A DNA stretch of 23,639 nucleotides from Oehlia diaphana (Eukaryota > Glomeromycota > Glomeromycetes > Glomerales > Glomeraceae). Location: the NCBI GenBank assembly GCA_003833135.1, contig QZLH01000255.1, positions 18,584 to 42,222 on the forward strand, given 5' to 3'. Both the position numbers and the translations under genes were made by a program. The first letter of the stretch is position 1, and each line of letters begins with the position of its first letter. The notes beneath the pieces are model-generated. The model saw only the letters and a list, made by a program, of their open reading frames with translations. It was not told where the DNA came from and searched no databases. Positions 1-9,509 of the stretch are shown piece after piece.

Positions 1-44
1 ACTTTTAGACCAATCAGAGCCCGTGGGCTGTATATGCCCATGGG

Positions 45-92
45 TAGTTTATAAGCTAGGATCTGGTGCACAAAACTCCAGCTTATAAACTA
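45..92. repeat. Perfect 13-bp inverted repeat (hairpin)
   Basis: TAGTTTATAAGCT at 45-57 is the exact reverse complement of AGCTTATAAACTA at 80-92, with a 22-base loop. Outside the arms, 1-20 and about 105-125 show weaker inverted similarity (TTTTAGACC against a reverse-complemented ATTTAGGTCC). The hairpin may therefore be the core of a small MITE-like element reaching the window edge. Two shorter GC-rich palindromes lie just left, at 20-29 and about 36-44. Confidence 0.6.
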
Positions 93-155
93 TGTCAATC
101 ATTTGGCTGGGGTGGACCTAAATGATCATTCATTATTATATAGTTTATATATTTA

Positions 156-239
156 GTATCTGATTCAGTATCTGATTCTGATTCTGATATGCATACTGAA
201 TCTGAAGAGGCCTTTTACGAATTAAAGTTATTTAAATAA
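156..239 (+). pseudogene. Acidic Ser-Asp coding remnant
   Basis: An open frame ending in TAA at 237-239 reads as a Ser/Asp-rich stretch (VSDSVSDSDSDM), then TESEEAFYELKLFK. It has no upstream start in frame and follows an inverted repeat. The acidic composition resembles the N-terminal leader of DDE-type transposases common in these genomes, but no catalytic domain is present. The 12-base internal repetition (GTATCTGATTC units) could also make it a plain microsatellite. Function unknown. Confidence 0.25.
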
Positions 240-791
240 AAAAAGAAAGAATGGCAGATCACCTGGTAACTAATGATAATTACCACCGGTGAGATTTAGC
301 AATATCCAATTCATGAATAAAGGCCTAATCACGTAAAGTTTTCAACAATCTATCCGGTAGCGATGAATTTGCCACACATCAACCTAATCTAGTTACATGA
401 ATAATAAAATGCAAAAATAATACAAAAAAAAGGGAAAATAAAACAAAATTGATGTTCTTTAAATTTATGATATTTACAATATTTACGCTTGTAATAATTT
501 AAAATAAATATTTTAACGACAAGTATATATATATATATACTGTATATATAACCTATTCCTAAAAAATTCAAGCTGAGTTTTAAAATGTGATGCAATCATA
601 GTTATACTTATTTAATTAATCAGATACATAATTTACAAACTCAGTTGTTTATGATTAAAAAATATATATATACCGTACCTCAAACATCATAAACTTTTCG
701 TAAAAACGGTTTACAAAAAAAGTTTAATTAATATAGTACTTCATATCTTTTACATCTTTTTTTTTTTAATAAAACTTGTACAAGAAACAAA
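240..791. other. Non-coding stretch upstream of H2A
   Basis: AT-rich sequence with a TA dinucleotide run near 523-550 and A/T homopolymers. The small reverse frame at 389-595 is compositional: it is Phe/Ile/Tyr/Lys-rich with no domain. A long T-run at about 757-768 sits some 25 bases before the H2A start codon and probably belongs to that promoter, since both F-box genes also have a T-run near the start. Confidence 0.5.
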
Positions 792-1366
792 ATGAACGGA
801 CCAGGTATTGGTAAAAGCGTATCAACAAAAGTAAAGAAAGTAAAGTACCTCACAAGAGCTCAGAAAGTATGTTTGAGTATAGAAAAATAAAGTATTTGAC
901 TTTATAATTTTCATTGTTTAATTTATCTCTTTCGTCAATAATAATCTTTTAGGCTGGTATCATATTTCCAGTCGGACGTATTCATCGTTACCTTCGAAGA
1001 AGAAACTATGCAACACGTATTGGTCCTGTTGCATCCGTATATCTTTCTGCAGTTATCGAGTATTTGGTAGCCGAAGTATTAGATTTTGCTGGTAAAATTG
1101 CTCATGATGAAAGGAAAGTAAGAATTATTCCTCGCCATATTCAACTGGCTATTCGTAACGATGAAGAACTGGATAAATTATTTAACCAAGTTACAGTTGC
1201 TCAGGGAGGTGTCATGCCCAACATTCATAAAAGTTTGTTGCCAAAGAAAACTATGAAAGGTGAGCTTATAAAAGTAAATGCTCTTTTTTAATTTGAACAA
1301 GACGAATTAACCATTATTTGATATATAATAATAGGTAAAAGAAGTGATTCTCACTCTGCTCCTTAA
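792..1366 (+). CDS. Divergent histone H2A variant, three exons
   Basis: Exons 792-866, 953-1259 and 1335-1366 are joined by two GT-AG introns (GTATGT and GTGAGC donors) and give a 137-residue protein, normal H2A length. The histone fold is clear: [14 protein letters not shown] at residues 26-39, an [12 protein letters not shown] alpha-2 helix, [17 protein letters not shown], and [18 protein letters not shown]. The nucleosome acidic patch is kept at E61, E66, D95, E96 and E97, with D69 where canonical H2A has Glu. The L1 loop has canonical length, without the extra residues of H2A.Z, but PNIHKSL is H2A.Z-like. The N-tail ([16 protein letters not shown]) is atypical. The C-tail ends KRSDSHSAP with no SQ motif, so it lacks the usual damage-phosphorylation site. 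It should package nuclear DNA with H2B. AATAAA at 1457-1462 is a likely polyadenylation signal. A slightly decayed extra copy cannot be excluded, but all exons are open and in phase. Confidence 0.88.
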
Positions 1367-1889
1367 CCGGAAGAAGAACTCAAAGAAAATTAATTAATAC
1401 TCTTTTATTATGTCTAAAACCATTTCTTCATATGTTATGATTTTATAAAATGATTTAATAAAAAAAAAATATTGTTAAATTTATTAACATACTGCATTTT
1501 TAATGAATTAATGGTGTATTTATTAACCATTTGCATAAATTTGTAACATCATATATCGAATATGTTCGTATGACCAAGATCACACGTACAGTTGATCCAT
1601 AACGCCAAGAAATATTGCAATAAAAACTCACCTTATAGTTTTAGAAATCGATCCTTTCAATTTACCTTTAAAAAAAAAATCTCTTTTCTGACGTTTATGT
1701 TATTGTTCATTTTGAAACTGTTTATTTTATTTCTAATCAAAGATTGTGAATGGCGTACGAAAACTTCAAACATATGAAACTTTTTAACGATAATAAGTTT
1801 AATAAGTTTATTTTTGATATCAAATATTACATCAATATATACGTTAGTTAATTATTTTAATATTATAAACAATTTTACTTATAATAATA
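1367..1889. other. Intergenic region between convergent H2A and ML genes
   Basis: AT-rich sequence holding the 3' ends of both neighbours: the H2A AATAAA at 1457-1462 and, on the reverse strand, an AATAAA (TTTATT at 1807-1812) for the ML gene. The 61-codon frame at 1592-1777 is Phe/Lys/Leu-rich with no recognisable domain, and I do not call it a gene. Confidence 0.5.
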
Positions 1890-2410
1890 TTAAGAATGAG
1901 ATATTTTGACTTTTCCTTCAATACATGATAAATCTTTACCATCCGGATTTGTGACTGTATAAAATATAGTAAAGGTTATTAATGAACAAAATTTTAGAAA
2001 ATCAAAAAAATTTATAATTTATATTATTATTGCTCACTCATTATCTTTACTAGAGTATTTTCAGAAATACAATGAGGTTTTGCGGTAAAATCAAAATTAT
2101 CGTTTACTGGACAAGTGAACCCACTAGGTATGACAAATTCTTTGCAAAAACTCGTTTCATAGATTACTTCTTTATTCACCGTAAGCTTATACAATGTACC
2201 GTTTTCAATAGTTACAGTTGCTTTACCACCAATACGAACAGTAAATTCTTGACCTCCGACAAGGGGATTGGGAGTAAAACTAAATAAGGTAATTTCATTT
2301 GGGAAATTGCCTTGACATGGTTTAAAACCACTGAGCGCATCTTGACGCCTTATTGGAGTTGACGATACGAATGTTACGAAAATCAAAAAGACAACAAATA
2401 AGATAATCAT
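1890..2410 (-). CDS. Secreted ML-domain (lipid-recognition) protein, two exons
   Basis: Exon 1 runs from 2410 down to 2038 and exon 2 from 1954 down to 1890. They are joined by an 83-base intron (GTGAGC donor, ACAG acceptor) in the correct phase, giving 145 residues. Without splicing the frame stops at 2027 and loses the conserved end. Residues 1-18 or so are a hydrophobic signal peptide ending VSST. The mature part matches the ML/NPC2-like family: FKPCQG, FTPNPLVGGQEFTVRIGG, SFCKEFV, GFTCPV, FDFTAKP, then, across the junction, ITNPDGKDLSCIEGKV. Five cysteines are placed like those that form disulfides in this family. ML proteins are secreted or lumenal and bind lipids or sterols in a beta-sandwich. 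The loop between FDFTAK and the last strands looks shorter than usual, which may alter the lipid gate. The family is expanded in Rhizophagus. The exact ligand is not inferable. Confidence 0.85.
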
Positions 2411-2469
2411 TTATAAAATCATTTTTAAAATTATACAAAAATAAAAAAAAAGAACGAGATAATACTACT

Positions 2470-2477
2470 TTTATATA
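2470..2477 (-). promoter_or_regulatory. TATA-like box of the ML gene
   Basis: TATATAAA on the reverse strand lies 60 bases upstream of the ML start codon at 2410, a plausible core promoter position. In such AT-rich DNA this match could occur by chance. Confidence 0.4.
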
Positions 2478-2592
2478 AAATATCTCATATTCCCGAAAAT
2501 AATCGAACAAGCCAAGAATATCTTACTGCGCTTTCCAAAATTGTGCAACCCCACTATAGATCATATGGTAAACAATTTAAACAATTACGACT

Positions 2593-2672
2593 ATTATATT
2601 ACAGGAAGACTACCGGACAGAAATTGGACAATATTGTCCTGTAATCTTCCCGTAATCGTCCTGTAATAATAA
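2593..2672. repeat. 80-bp imperfect palindromic repeat
   Basis: The segment folds symmetrically about 2632/2633. The centre is the perfect palindrome GGACAATATTGTCC (2626-2639), and outer arms carry ATTACAGGA on one side and its reverse complement TCCTGTAAT on the other. By my alignment about 28 of 40 positions pair. ACAGGA-type submotifs recur within each arm (TTACAGGA, ACCGGACAG, and reversed TCCTGTAAT). It looks like a short mobile or dispersed palindrome rather than a terminator, as no gene ends here. Confidence 0.65.
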
Positions 2673-2980
2673 TCAAGGTGATTGGATGATGAACTAAAAT
2701 AAAGTATGTTATCGATAATTACAAATAATAGTGGTTGTGGTGATATATCAAAAGAATTAAAAGTTAGTAAAAACTAAATTTAATAGTAATAATTTAACTC
2801 TTATTGGTTTATGCGAGGATTATGAGATTATAATTTATATCAAATCCGAAATGAGATTTATATTCATTAACTATTCGGGATTAAGTGATATTGGGAGAAA
2901 ATCGAAAGATAAAATTTTAGTCAATTTTAAAGAACTTAATTCTTCTTCGAGAATAAAATAAAATTAAACCTTTTAACTTC

Positions 2981-3511
2981 AAGTGGAATGGTCCGGAGGC
3001 AAACATCTTCGGTACGGAAAGCGTCAAGAATTCATCTGCGTCGAACACACTCATTTAACATTGAATTCAAAACAAAGGGGAGAGTAAAATTGTAGGCGAG
3101 AGCTAGATGGAAGAGGAGGAAAGTACGAAAGTAATCCTCGAAAAAAGGTAGTTGAGACGGTTAATAAATATAGATAAGGTCTAATTGACCACAAGATCAA
3201 TGGCATAAAATAGTATACTTCACCGGAGGCTGTAGTGGATTTGACTAAAGTGAAATCGGAGGTAATAAAAGTATAGAGGTGATCAAGAAGAGAGAAGTAG
3301 AAGATAACGAGAGCGAAGTGTCAAGTTCGAGAGTTAATTTAACCGAGGGAAGTTCTATTTCCCTTGAGAAATTAATATGAAAGATAATGACTTAAAGAAA
3401 GGATCAGAAAAATTCGATCGATGTCTGAAGATTTGTTGGGGAGCTAGAAGCCATTTATCAGCAGCGTTGCATAATTATGTTCAATTTTGCTATGTTGATA
3501 ATAAAGCATGA
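2981..3511 (+). pseudogene. Decayed GC-richer coding remnant
   Basis: This stretch is visibly richer in G and C than its surroundings and gives protein-like text in shifting plus-strand frames. It reads GPEANIFGTESVKNSSASNT near 2993-3052 and MEEEESTKVILEKR at 3107-3148. Then come KKREVEDNESEVSSSRVNL and LTEGSSISLEKL near 3288-3374. After a shift there is a 44-residue frame at 3377-3511 (MKDNDLKKGSEKFDRCLK, WGARSHLSAALHNYVQF). Several stops interrupt it. I cannot name the parent gene; a retroelement Gag-like or host gene relic fits equally well. Confidence 0.4.
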
Positions 3512-4376
3512 ATGATTCTTATACAGCTCATATTTGAAGTCACTCTTTAATAAAATGGGTGAAATACATAAATTTTTTGATAAAATCCATTTGACATTCT
3601 TTTCTTTTTTAATAGGATCTGTTTAATATTTTTTTGATAGTGTATTTGATAATTTTCTTTTTTAATATGATTCATTTGATAGTTTTTTTTGATAACTGAA
3701 ACTAAACTATCTTATACTTAAACAATTTCTTTATACAATATTGTAAATAAATCATAAAATAAGATCTTTTCAACTGAAATTTTATAAATTTAATGTAACT
3801 GTGATTAATTATAGTGAATTTTCTTTTGCAAAAAAAAGAATAAAAGATAGAGATAAATTTTTAGAATCAAAAATGGGAAACAATTTCCATTTTTTTATTG
3901 AGTTTTTGTTTTTTTAATACGAAAAGAATAAATTAAAAATCAAAACAAAAGTTGATTAAATATCCATAAAATACTAAAATATCGCCCAATTTTTATGATT
4001 TAATTCATTTCAGGATATGATTATCAATTCGTCAAAATAATTTCTCAGATAAAATTCTTCTGCCATTTAGAATACCCAACTTGCGCCAAATATATCCCGG
4101 ATTTATAATTTGGTTAGATTAGATAATGTGAATGAAAATGAAATTTTTACTAATAAGGTGAAGAGGCAGCCTTGCAATACCCATGGACTAATTATTTTTT
4201 AGGTCTTTTGAATCTCAGTAATCTGATATCATCATTATCTTTCATATTTGAGTCATTATTGTTCATATGATTTTGTTATCATAAGAGAGTCAGTTAGCAT
4301 TAGTCATCTTAAGTGCAAGATATATAACAATATATTAATAACCATACAAATTTTTTACATTTTTTTTTTAAAAAAA
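3512..4376. other. Non-coding stretch upstream of first F-box gene
   Basis: AT-rich. Around 3590-3700 short segments such as TTGATA followed by T-runs recur (TTCTTTTTTAATA twice), a weak local duplication. No protein-like frame is seen. The ATG at 4248 is in frame with the F-box gene but would add 43 residues absent from its paralogue, so I treat it as leader. Confidence 0.45.
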
Positions 4377-4377
4377 A
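4360..4377 (+). promoter_or_regulatory. T-tract/A-tract switch at F-box start
   Basis: Ten Ts (4360-4369) are followed directly by eight As, the last being the A of the ATG at 4377. The same T-to-A switch precedes the second F-box gene. Such tracts exclude nucleosomes and are typical of core promoters or leaders; function here is inferred from recurrence and position. Confidence 0.45.
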
Positions 4378-5723
4378 TGATTTCAACACTTCCTACTGAT
4401 TGTCTTAACAAAATTTTCGAATGCTTAGAGAAAGACAAAGCTACTTTACATTCTTGTTTACTTGTAAATCGTCTTTGGTGCAGAATTTCCGTTGAAATAT
4501 TATGGAGAAATATTTGGAATTTTAAATGTATTGATCAAATTATTAGGTCTCTAATCGATTGTCTTCCTAATGAATCAAAAGACTTATTAATTAATAATGG
4601 AGTTACTTCAATTCTAATTTCAAATCCTCCATTGTTTAATTATGTATCATTCTGCAAAGTTCTTTCAATTCCACATCTATTAATTGGCTATTGCACATAT
4701 ATTGAAATTTTAACTAAAGAACCAAAAAACTATCTGATAATCCAAGAAATATTAAAAATGTTTATGAAACAAATTTCTTCTTTAAAGAAAATGGAATTTT
4801 ATTTTATGAAAGATGATTATTATAGTTTTTATAAAAAATATAATTTTTTAAATTTTATTAATTTTCCTGGAGCAGATGGTTGTTTAAAAAATCTTTCAGA
4901 ATTGATATGTGACTCATACATAAATTCTGAATTTTTTCTTCAACTATCTAAAATATGTCACAATATAAAATCTTTAGTTATAAAATTTGAAGATACTGTT
5001 TCAGTAGTTGGAATAAAAGATTTGATATTTTGTCAAAATAATTTAAAATCCATATCATTCACCTGTAATTATGGTAGAGATATTTTTGATAATGATATAC
5101 TTAATTGTTTCAAGGCATTAACAAAACATTCAAATACTCTAACAGAATTAATCTTATATGGAATATCACTACCATCCATTTTTACTAAAATTATATTTTC
5201 AAACTTAAGAATTTTAAAATTAGTTTTTTCAATTAATGCTGATACATTGATTAAATTTTTAGTAAATAATGGAAAGAATTTAGAAGAACTTTCTGTATTT
5301 CATTGTGATAATTCATTAAATTTAGCTATAGCTAATTATTGCCAAAACTTAAAATCATTACACATTCATTTTCTACCTAATGGAATAGAAGAATTAAAAA
5401 AGATTTTTATTAATTGTCAACAATTAGAAAGTATTATAATTTCTTATGGTTATTCACATTTAAACGGAAAGAAACTGTTAGAACTTGTTGCTAAATATTC
5501 TCCTAAAAATTTTCATGAATTAAACTTTCGTAATGCAAATTTAGATTCAAAAGTTTTGGAATCATTTTTTAATAGTTGGAAAGATCGCATACCACTAAAA
5601 CCATTTTCATTTATCATTTATGGTAATGATAAGAGTCCTTTAAATAATAGCATAATCAGAAAATTAGTTGAAAAATACAAAGGATTGGGTGTTATTAAAA
5701 AATTTGAGTACTCAAACAAATAA
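4377..5723 (+). CDS. F-box/LRR-like protein (448 aa)
   Basis: This is an intronless gene. Residues 4-45 or so form an F-box: LPTDCLNKIFECLEKDKAT, then CLLVNRLWCRISVEILWRN. F-box domains bind Skp1 in SCF ubiquitin ligases, and the remainder would recruit a substrate. The rest is Leu/Ile/Asn-rich with irregular leucine-rich-repeat spacing (LKNLSELICDS, LKSISFTCN, LTELILYGISL, LKSLHIHFLP). It ends SPKNFHELNF, SWKDRIPLKPFSFII and VIKKFEYSNK, matching the paralogue at 17520. I chose the ATG at 4377 rather than the in-frame 4248 because it aligns with the paralogue start and follows a T/A tract. AATAAA at 5800-5805 is a candidate polyadenylation site. The family is highly expanded in Rhizophagus; the target is unknown. 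Confidence 0.88.
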   Translation: MISTLPTDCLNKIFECLEKDKATLHSCLLVNRLWCRISVEILWRNIWNFKCIDQIIRSLIDCLPNESKDLLINNGVTSILISNPPLFNYVSFCKVLSIPHLLIGYCTYIEILTKEPKNYLIIQEILKMFMKQISSLKKMEFYFMKDDYYSFYKKYNFLNFINFPGADGCLKNLSELICDSYINSEFFLQLSKICHNIKSLVIKFEDTVSVVGIKDLIFCQNNLKSISFTCNYGRDIFDNDILNCFKALTKHSNTLTELILYGISLPSIFTKIIFSNLRILKLVFSINADTLIKFLVNNGKNLEELSVFHCDNSLNLAIANYCQNLKSLHIHFLPNGIEELKKIFINCQQLESIIISYGYSHLNGKKLLELVAKYSPKNFHELNFRNANLDSKVLESFFNSWKDRIPLKPFSFIIYGNDKSPLNNSIIRKLVEKYKGLGVIKKFEYSNK

Positions 5724-7944
5724 AAGTGAATTAAGATTCAGTTATATTATATACTCTTACTAAATAATATATTAAGTCATATTAATTATTGCAATTATGA
5801 ATAAATAATATTTTATTAAGTAGCAAAAAAATGATTATTTAGTTTGATATTATAAGTAAATTCATGCTTATAGTAAATATATAATAAAGCCCAATTAATG
5901 AATATATCATATTTAACATCATTTTTGATACTTTGAGAAAATTTTATATATGAATCATTCTCTACCAGAAGCAACAAGTTTTTAAGCAACATTTTAGTGA
6001 ATTATTCAAATATTAACTACGTGTATAACGTAGGTATATAACTAATATTAAATTAGTAATTATTCACTTTTATTAATTTATTAAACTGAAAAGGTCAAGT
6101 CGATGCACATATTGTTGATTTGACAGTTTTTTTTTTATTTGCTTGCATAGATATACGTAAAATCTAAAAATTCTCGAGTAGAAACTCGAAATTTCATTTA
6201 TGCAGGTATATTATTAACATGATGGCAGGTTTCTCTCCTCTTAACTCTTGTAGACGTTCTTTCAAGTGCTTAGGCTTGGGTGGAAGTCAACAAAAATAAC
6301 AAAAATAACGGAATAAATAACAAATAACGAGCAAAATTGTCAAAATAATTTTTTTTAAACCAATAGTGTGTTGTTCTATTAAAACCGAATAAATATGATT
6401 TATTAATTGATTTATCTTATAATTTTTTCAATTACAAATTTTTTAATTTTAATAGGTAATGTGAATGATGTGAAAGTTAATGGTATTCGTTTTAAAAAAT
6501 GTAATATATACTGTATATGACTAATAACAAGAAAGCAAAGTTAATATTTTTAAAAATTTATAAATGAACGTAAATTATAAAAATTTAGTAATATTCAAGA
6601 CCAAATAATCGTCTCAAATTTGTACAATTTTTTTATAATATTGATTTTTGTTTTTAGATTCCACGTGAACTAGGTCACAATACAAATTACTATAAATATA
6701 TAGGCTAGTCATTGTTGGTTAATCACATGTTTATTCCTCTTATTATGGCGGTGAAATATAGGAAATATTTTATAATATGTGAGTAAATATTCTAACATTG
6801 TATATTCATATCACAATCTTTTTTGAAATAAAATAAATTGTATTATGTACTTAGATTATCAACAGATAAATACACTTATAATCTATATATAGTAATTAAA
6901 TAATTTGGTGATTAATTTGAATTGTGTAATAATTTTTCTGAATTATAACGTGTTACGCTAAAACGATCTTGATCATTTCATGAGTGTTGATCATTTTGGA
7001 TAAATTTAACTATAAAATGTGTTTGACTATTGTTTGATAAATTTGAAAAGAAAACTTAGTATGATCACTAGATATTAATATTTTTCATGTAACTATGATT
7101 AAAAATGATACTTTTTAATTTAAGATTTTTGAGTTAGGTGTAATGGAGACTATAGATAGGTTGTGTGATTTGTGTCCATATAGGATGGATTTTAATAATA
7201 AAGTGTTTTGAAGGTAAGGATAACATAGTAGAATGTAACTATAAATAATAAGAGCGACTATATAGGAGGTATAATTTTTTATCAGACATTGATAAAAAAT
7301 ATTCAGAATCTTTTATACTCTCAAAGTTGCAAAAAATTTTTGATAAACTGCTCCAAATCTGCTATAACTATTTATCTTTTAAAAGATAAATAAAAATAAA
7401 AATATATACTTAAATTCTTCAGATTTATACATTAAAACTTAAATCCTTTATATTCTTATTATTATGTATTTAAGTTATATACATTCCAAACAAAAACTTC
7501 ATTATTGTGATTTCTAAAATATTGAAATTAATATATTTTTTATATTGTGTAAATATTTTTCCATACATTTTCCAATGCATTTACAATTTCTATACAATAA
7601 AGTACAAAACACAAAACACAGATTTCATCTGGATTGTATACAGAAAATGTATATTAAATAATGTATGTAAATATTCTGAAATTTTACACTAAGAAAATTT
7701 ATCTTTTTCACTTTATAAATTTATTGTTGGCTCTATATTTTGAAGTCTGATAGTTCACTTTATACTTTCAATATCGCAAAAAAAATTTAATAAATTTTAA
7801 TTTTTTATTTAAATTAATGTATCTTTTATTAATATAATGAAAATTTTAAAGTTCAAAAATTAGTACCATCACAAAAAATGCTTAATTTCTCAATAAATAT
7901 CAATTGTATTCTTATAAATATTGATGTGTACATAGTTTCAGCCC
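5724..7944. other. Long AT-rich region without recognisable gene
   Basis: No protein-like frame of useful length is present; the 61-codon frame at 7507-7692 is compositional. Minor structures include a short hairpin TCGAGT/ACTCGA at 6174-6189 with a four-base loop, AAATAAC-type repetition at about 6290-6330, a CACGTG at about 6662, and a TATA-like ACTATAAATATATAG near 6690. From about 7290 onward, fragments resemble the tandem repeat that follows (ATACTCTCAAAGTTGC near 7316, TATACTTTCAATATCGC near 7760), so that array may once have been longer. Confidence 0.45.
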
Positions 7945-8475
7945 TTTTAAACAATTTTACTTAAGCAAAAAAGGTGTTTTACTTTAACCAAAGTAACAAA
8001 ATTATACTCTGAAGTTACTAAATAAATTTAAAATATATAAATGTTAATTTCCTATGAGTACCAATTGAAATCTTACAAAAATTGAAATTACAAGTATTTT
8101 TGATTTCACTAAACAACTTTACTTAAGCATTAAAGGCAATTTACTTTGACTAAAGTGTTAAAATCATGCTCTAAAGTCGTAAAAAAATTCACAAATCAAG
8201 TTAGTTCAGTCACAAAAAATGTAAATTGCTTCAGAAATATTCATTCTGACATTATAAAAATTAGATTATTCAGAGCTTTAACCCTATTGAACAACTTTAC
8301 TTAAGCCGCAGTAGATGATTATATTTGACGAAGTACCAAAATTACGCTCTAAATTTATAAATAAAAAATGGTAGTTTATTATGAAAAATACAGATGTCTC
8401 CATAAATACTAATCAAAGTCTTATGTAAATATATCTTATTAAACAACTTTCCTTAAGCAATAGGTGGTCAGTTAA
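7945..8475. repeat. Degenerate tandem repeat, period about 150-180 bp
   Basis: A core AAACAACTTTACTTAAGC recurs with the ACTTAAGC part (or CCTTAAGC) starting at 7959, 8121, 8299 and 8451, spaced 162, 178 and 152 bases apart. After the first three cores follows a second block resembling TTACTTTGACTAAAGT, then AAAATTATGCTCTAAAGT in variant form. Between blocks a CACAAAAAATG element and AATATTCATT-like text also recur (about 7870 and 8213). The copies are diverged with indels, so this is an old satellite-like array. It abuts the CpG-poor island. Confidence 0.6.
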
Positions 8476-8634
8476 TTGAATTTAAGCTAATATTATTGAA
8501 TAGTTATTTCATTTTTGATTGGATACTTTTAATCAAACCAGAAATAATAGTCAATTAGATATTTGATATAAATTCTATTTATTAAAATTGATATGCTTTA
8601 CATTATTATGACATAATAGAATTCTTAATTTACT

Positions 8635-8809
8635 AAGCCATAGCACAGCCAAAATCTTTTAACCAAGCCATAATAGCTTAACCATACATAACAAAGTTTT
8701 TTTTTAAAAAAAAAACTTACAGTAATAGCAAAATTTTAAGCCATAATACATTGAAATTTTAATAAGCCATAATAGCTAAGCCATGACATAGCCAAAAAAT
8801 ATTTAACCT
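8635..8809. repeat. AAGCCAT-cluster with central T/A hairpin
   Basis: AAGCCAT occurs at 8635, 8665, 8738, 8764 and 8778. The first and last are parts of a longer direct repeat (AAGCCATAGCACAGCC against AAGCCATGACATAGCC, each then running to TTTAACC). AAGCCATAATAGC occurs twice, at 8665 and 8764. Between them lies a near-perfect palindrome of nine Ts and ten As bounded by AAG/CTT (8694-8718). The cluster sits near the left edge of the CpG-poor island and could be the subterminal region of a mobile element; no matching copy was found at the right edge. Confidence 0.5.
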
Positions 8810-9509
8810 TTATATATAGCACAAATTTTCTACATTTTTTATAAAGAAATATATGAATATTATTTTGATATCATTTTGATAATGATACTATAAGAAATAA
8901 TATAAAAATGAGAACATTAATTCTACAATAATTAGCATATATCCCAGAAATATTTGAAACTAAAAACTCTCTAGTATGGATGATTAAAAAAAAGAAAGTT
9001 GTTAAATGATTATTAATGGCAAAAAAATTGATAATTTAGAACTAATATAGACAGTTAATCAATAAAAATAGGAAAATAAAATAACAAATATTAGCTTTGA
9101 TAATAATAATTAAAGATTATATAGTTTCCTATTGGTTTTCATAATTTTCATTTTCATGCCTATCAGTTATTTCAAATATAATTTTCACATAATTCGCTTC
9201 TAGTAACTTTTACAAGGAATCTTGTTTTTTTTTGCGATTACATTGATTATGAAATAAACACCTGCCCAAATATTTAAACTGGATATTTAGTTAGATACTG
9301 TAGGTGTTAGACTAATGAGCATGGAATGCAAATTAATAAAGATTAAAGTAAAGCTGTTCCATTCAAAAAAACTTCTTAAAACCTTAGGTGTAATGTAAAA
9401 TAGCCATATTGCTCTGAGTTATTTATTAAATAATATCTAACATTCATTAACAATCAGCTATCAAATTAAAGTTTAACATAGACCACTATGTAGATCATCA
9501 ATTTAAAAT

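Noticed and set aside
389..595. 68-codon reverse-strand frame
   Set aside because: Phe/Ile/Tyr/Lys-rich translation of A/T-rich DNA with no domain and no splice or promoter support.
1592..1777. 61-codon plus-strand frame between H2A and ML genes
   Set aside because: Low-complexity hydrophobic/Lys text lying in the 3' regions of both neighbours.
2072..2287. Plus-strand frame opposite the ML gene
   Set aside because: Antisense shadow of the well-supported ML coding sequence, as is the reverse-strand frame 2322-2510 in another phase.
4248..4376. N-terminal extension of the first F-box protein
   Set aside because: It would add 43 residues unlike the paralogue and read through a T/A homopolymer leader; the ATG at 4377 aligns with the paralogue start.
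6745..6786. Possible tiny first exon (MAVKYRKYFIIC) ending at a GTGAGT donor after a TATA-like motif
   Set aside because: I could not find a convincing downstream exon, and donor-like words are frequent.
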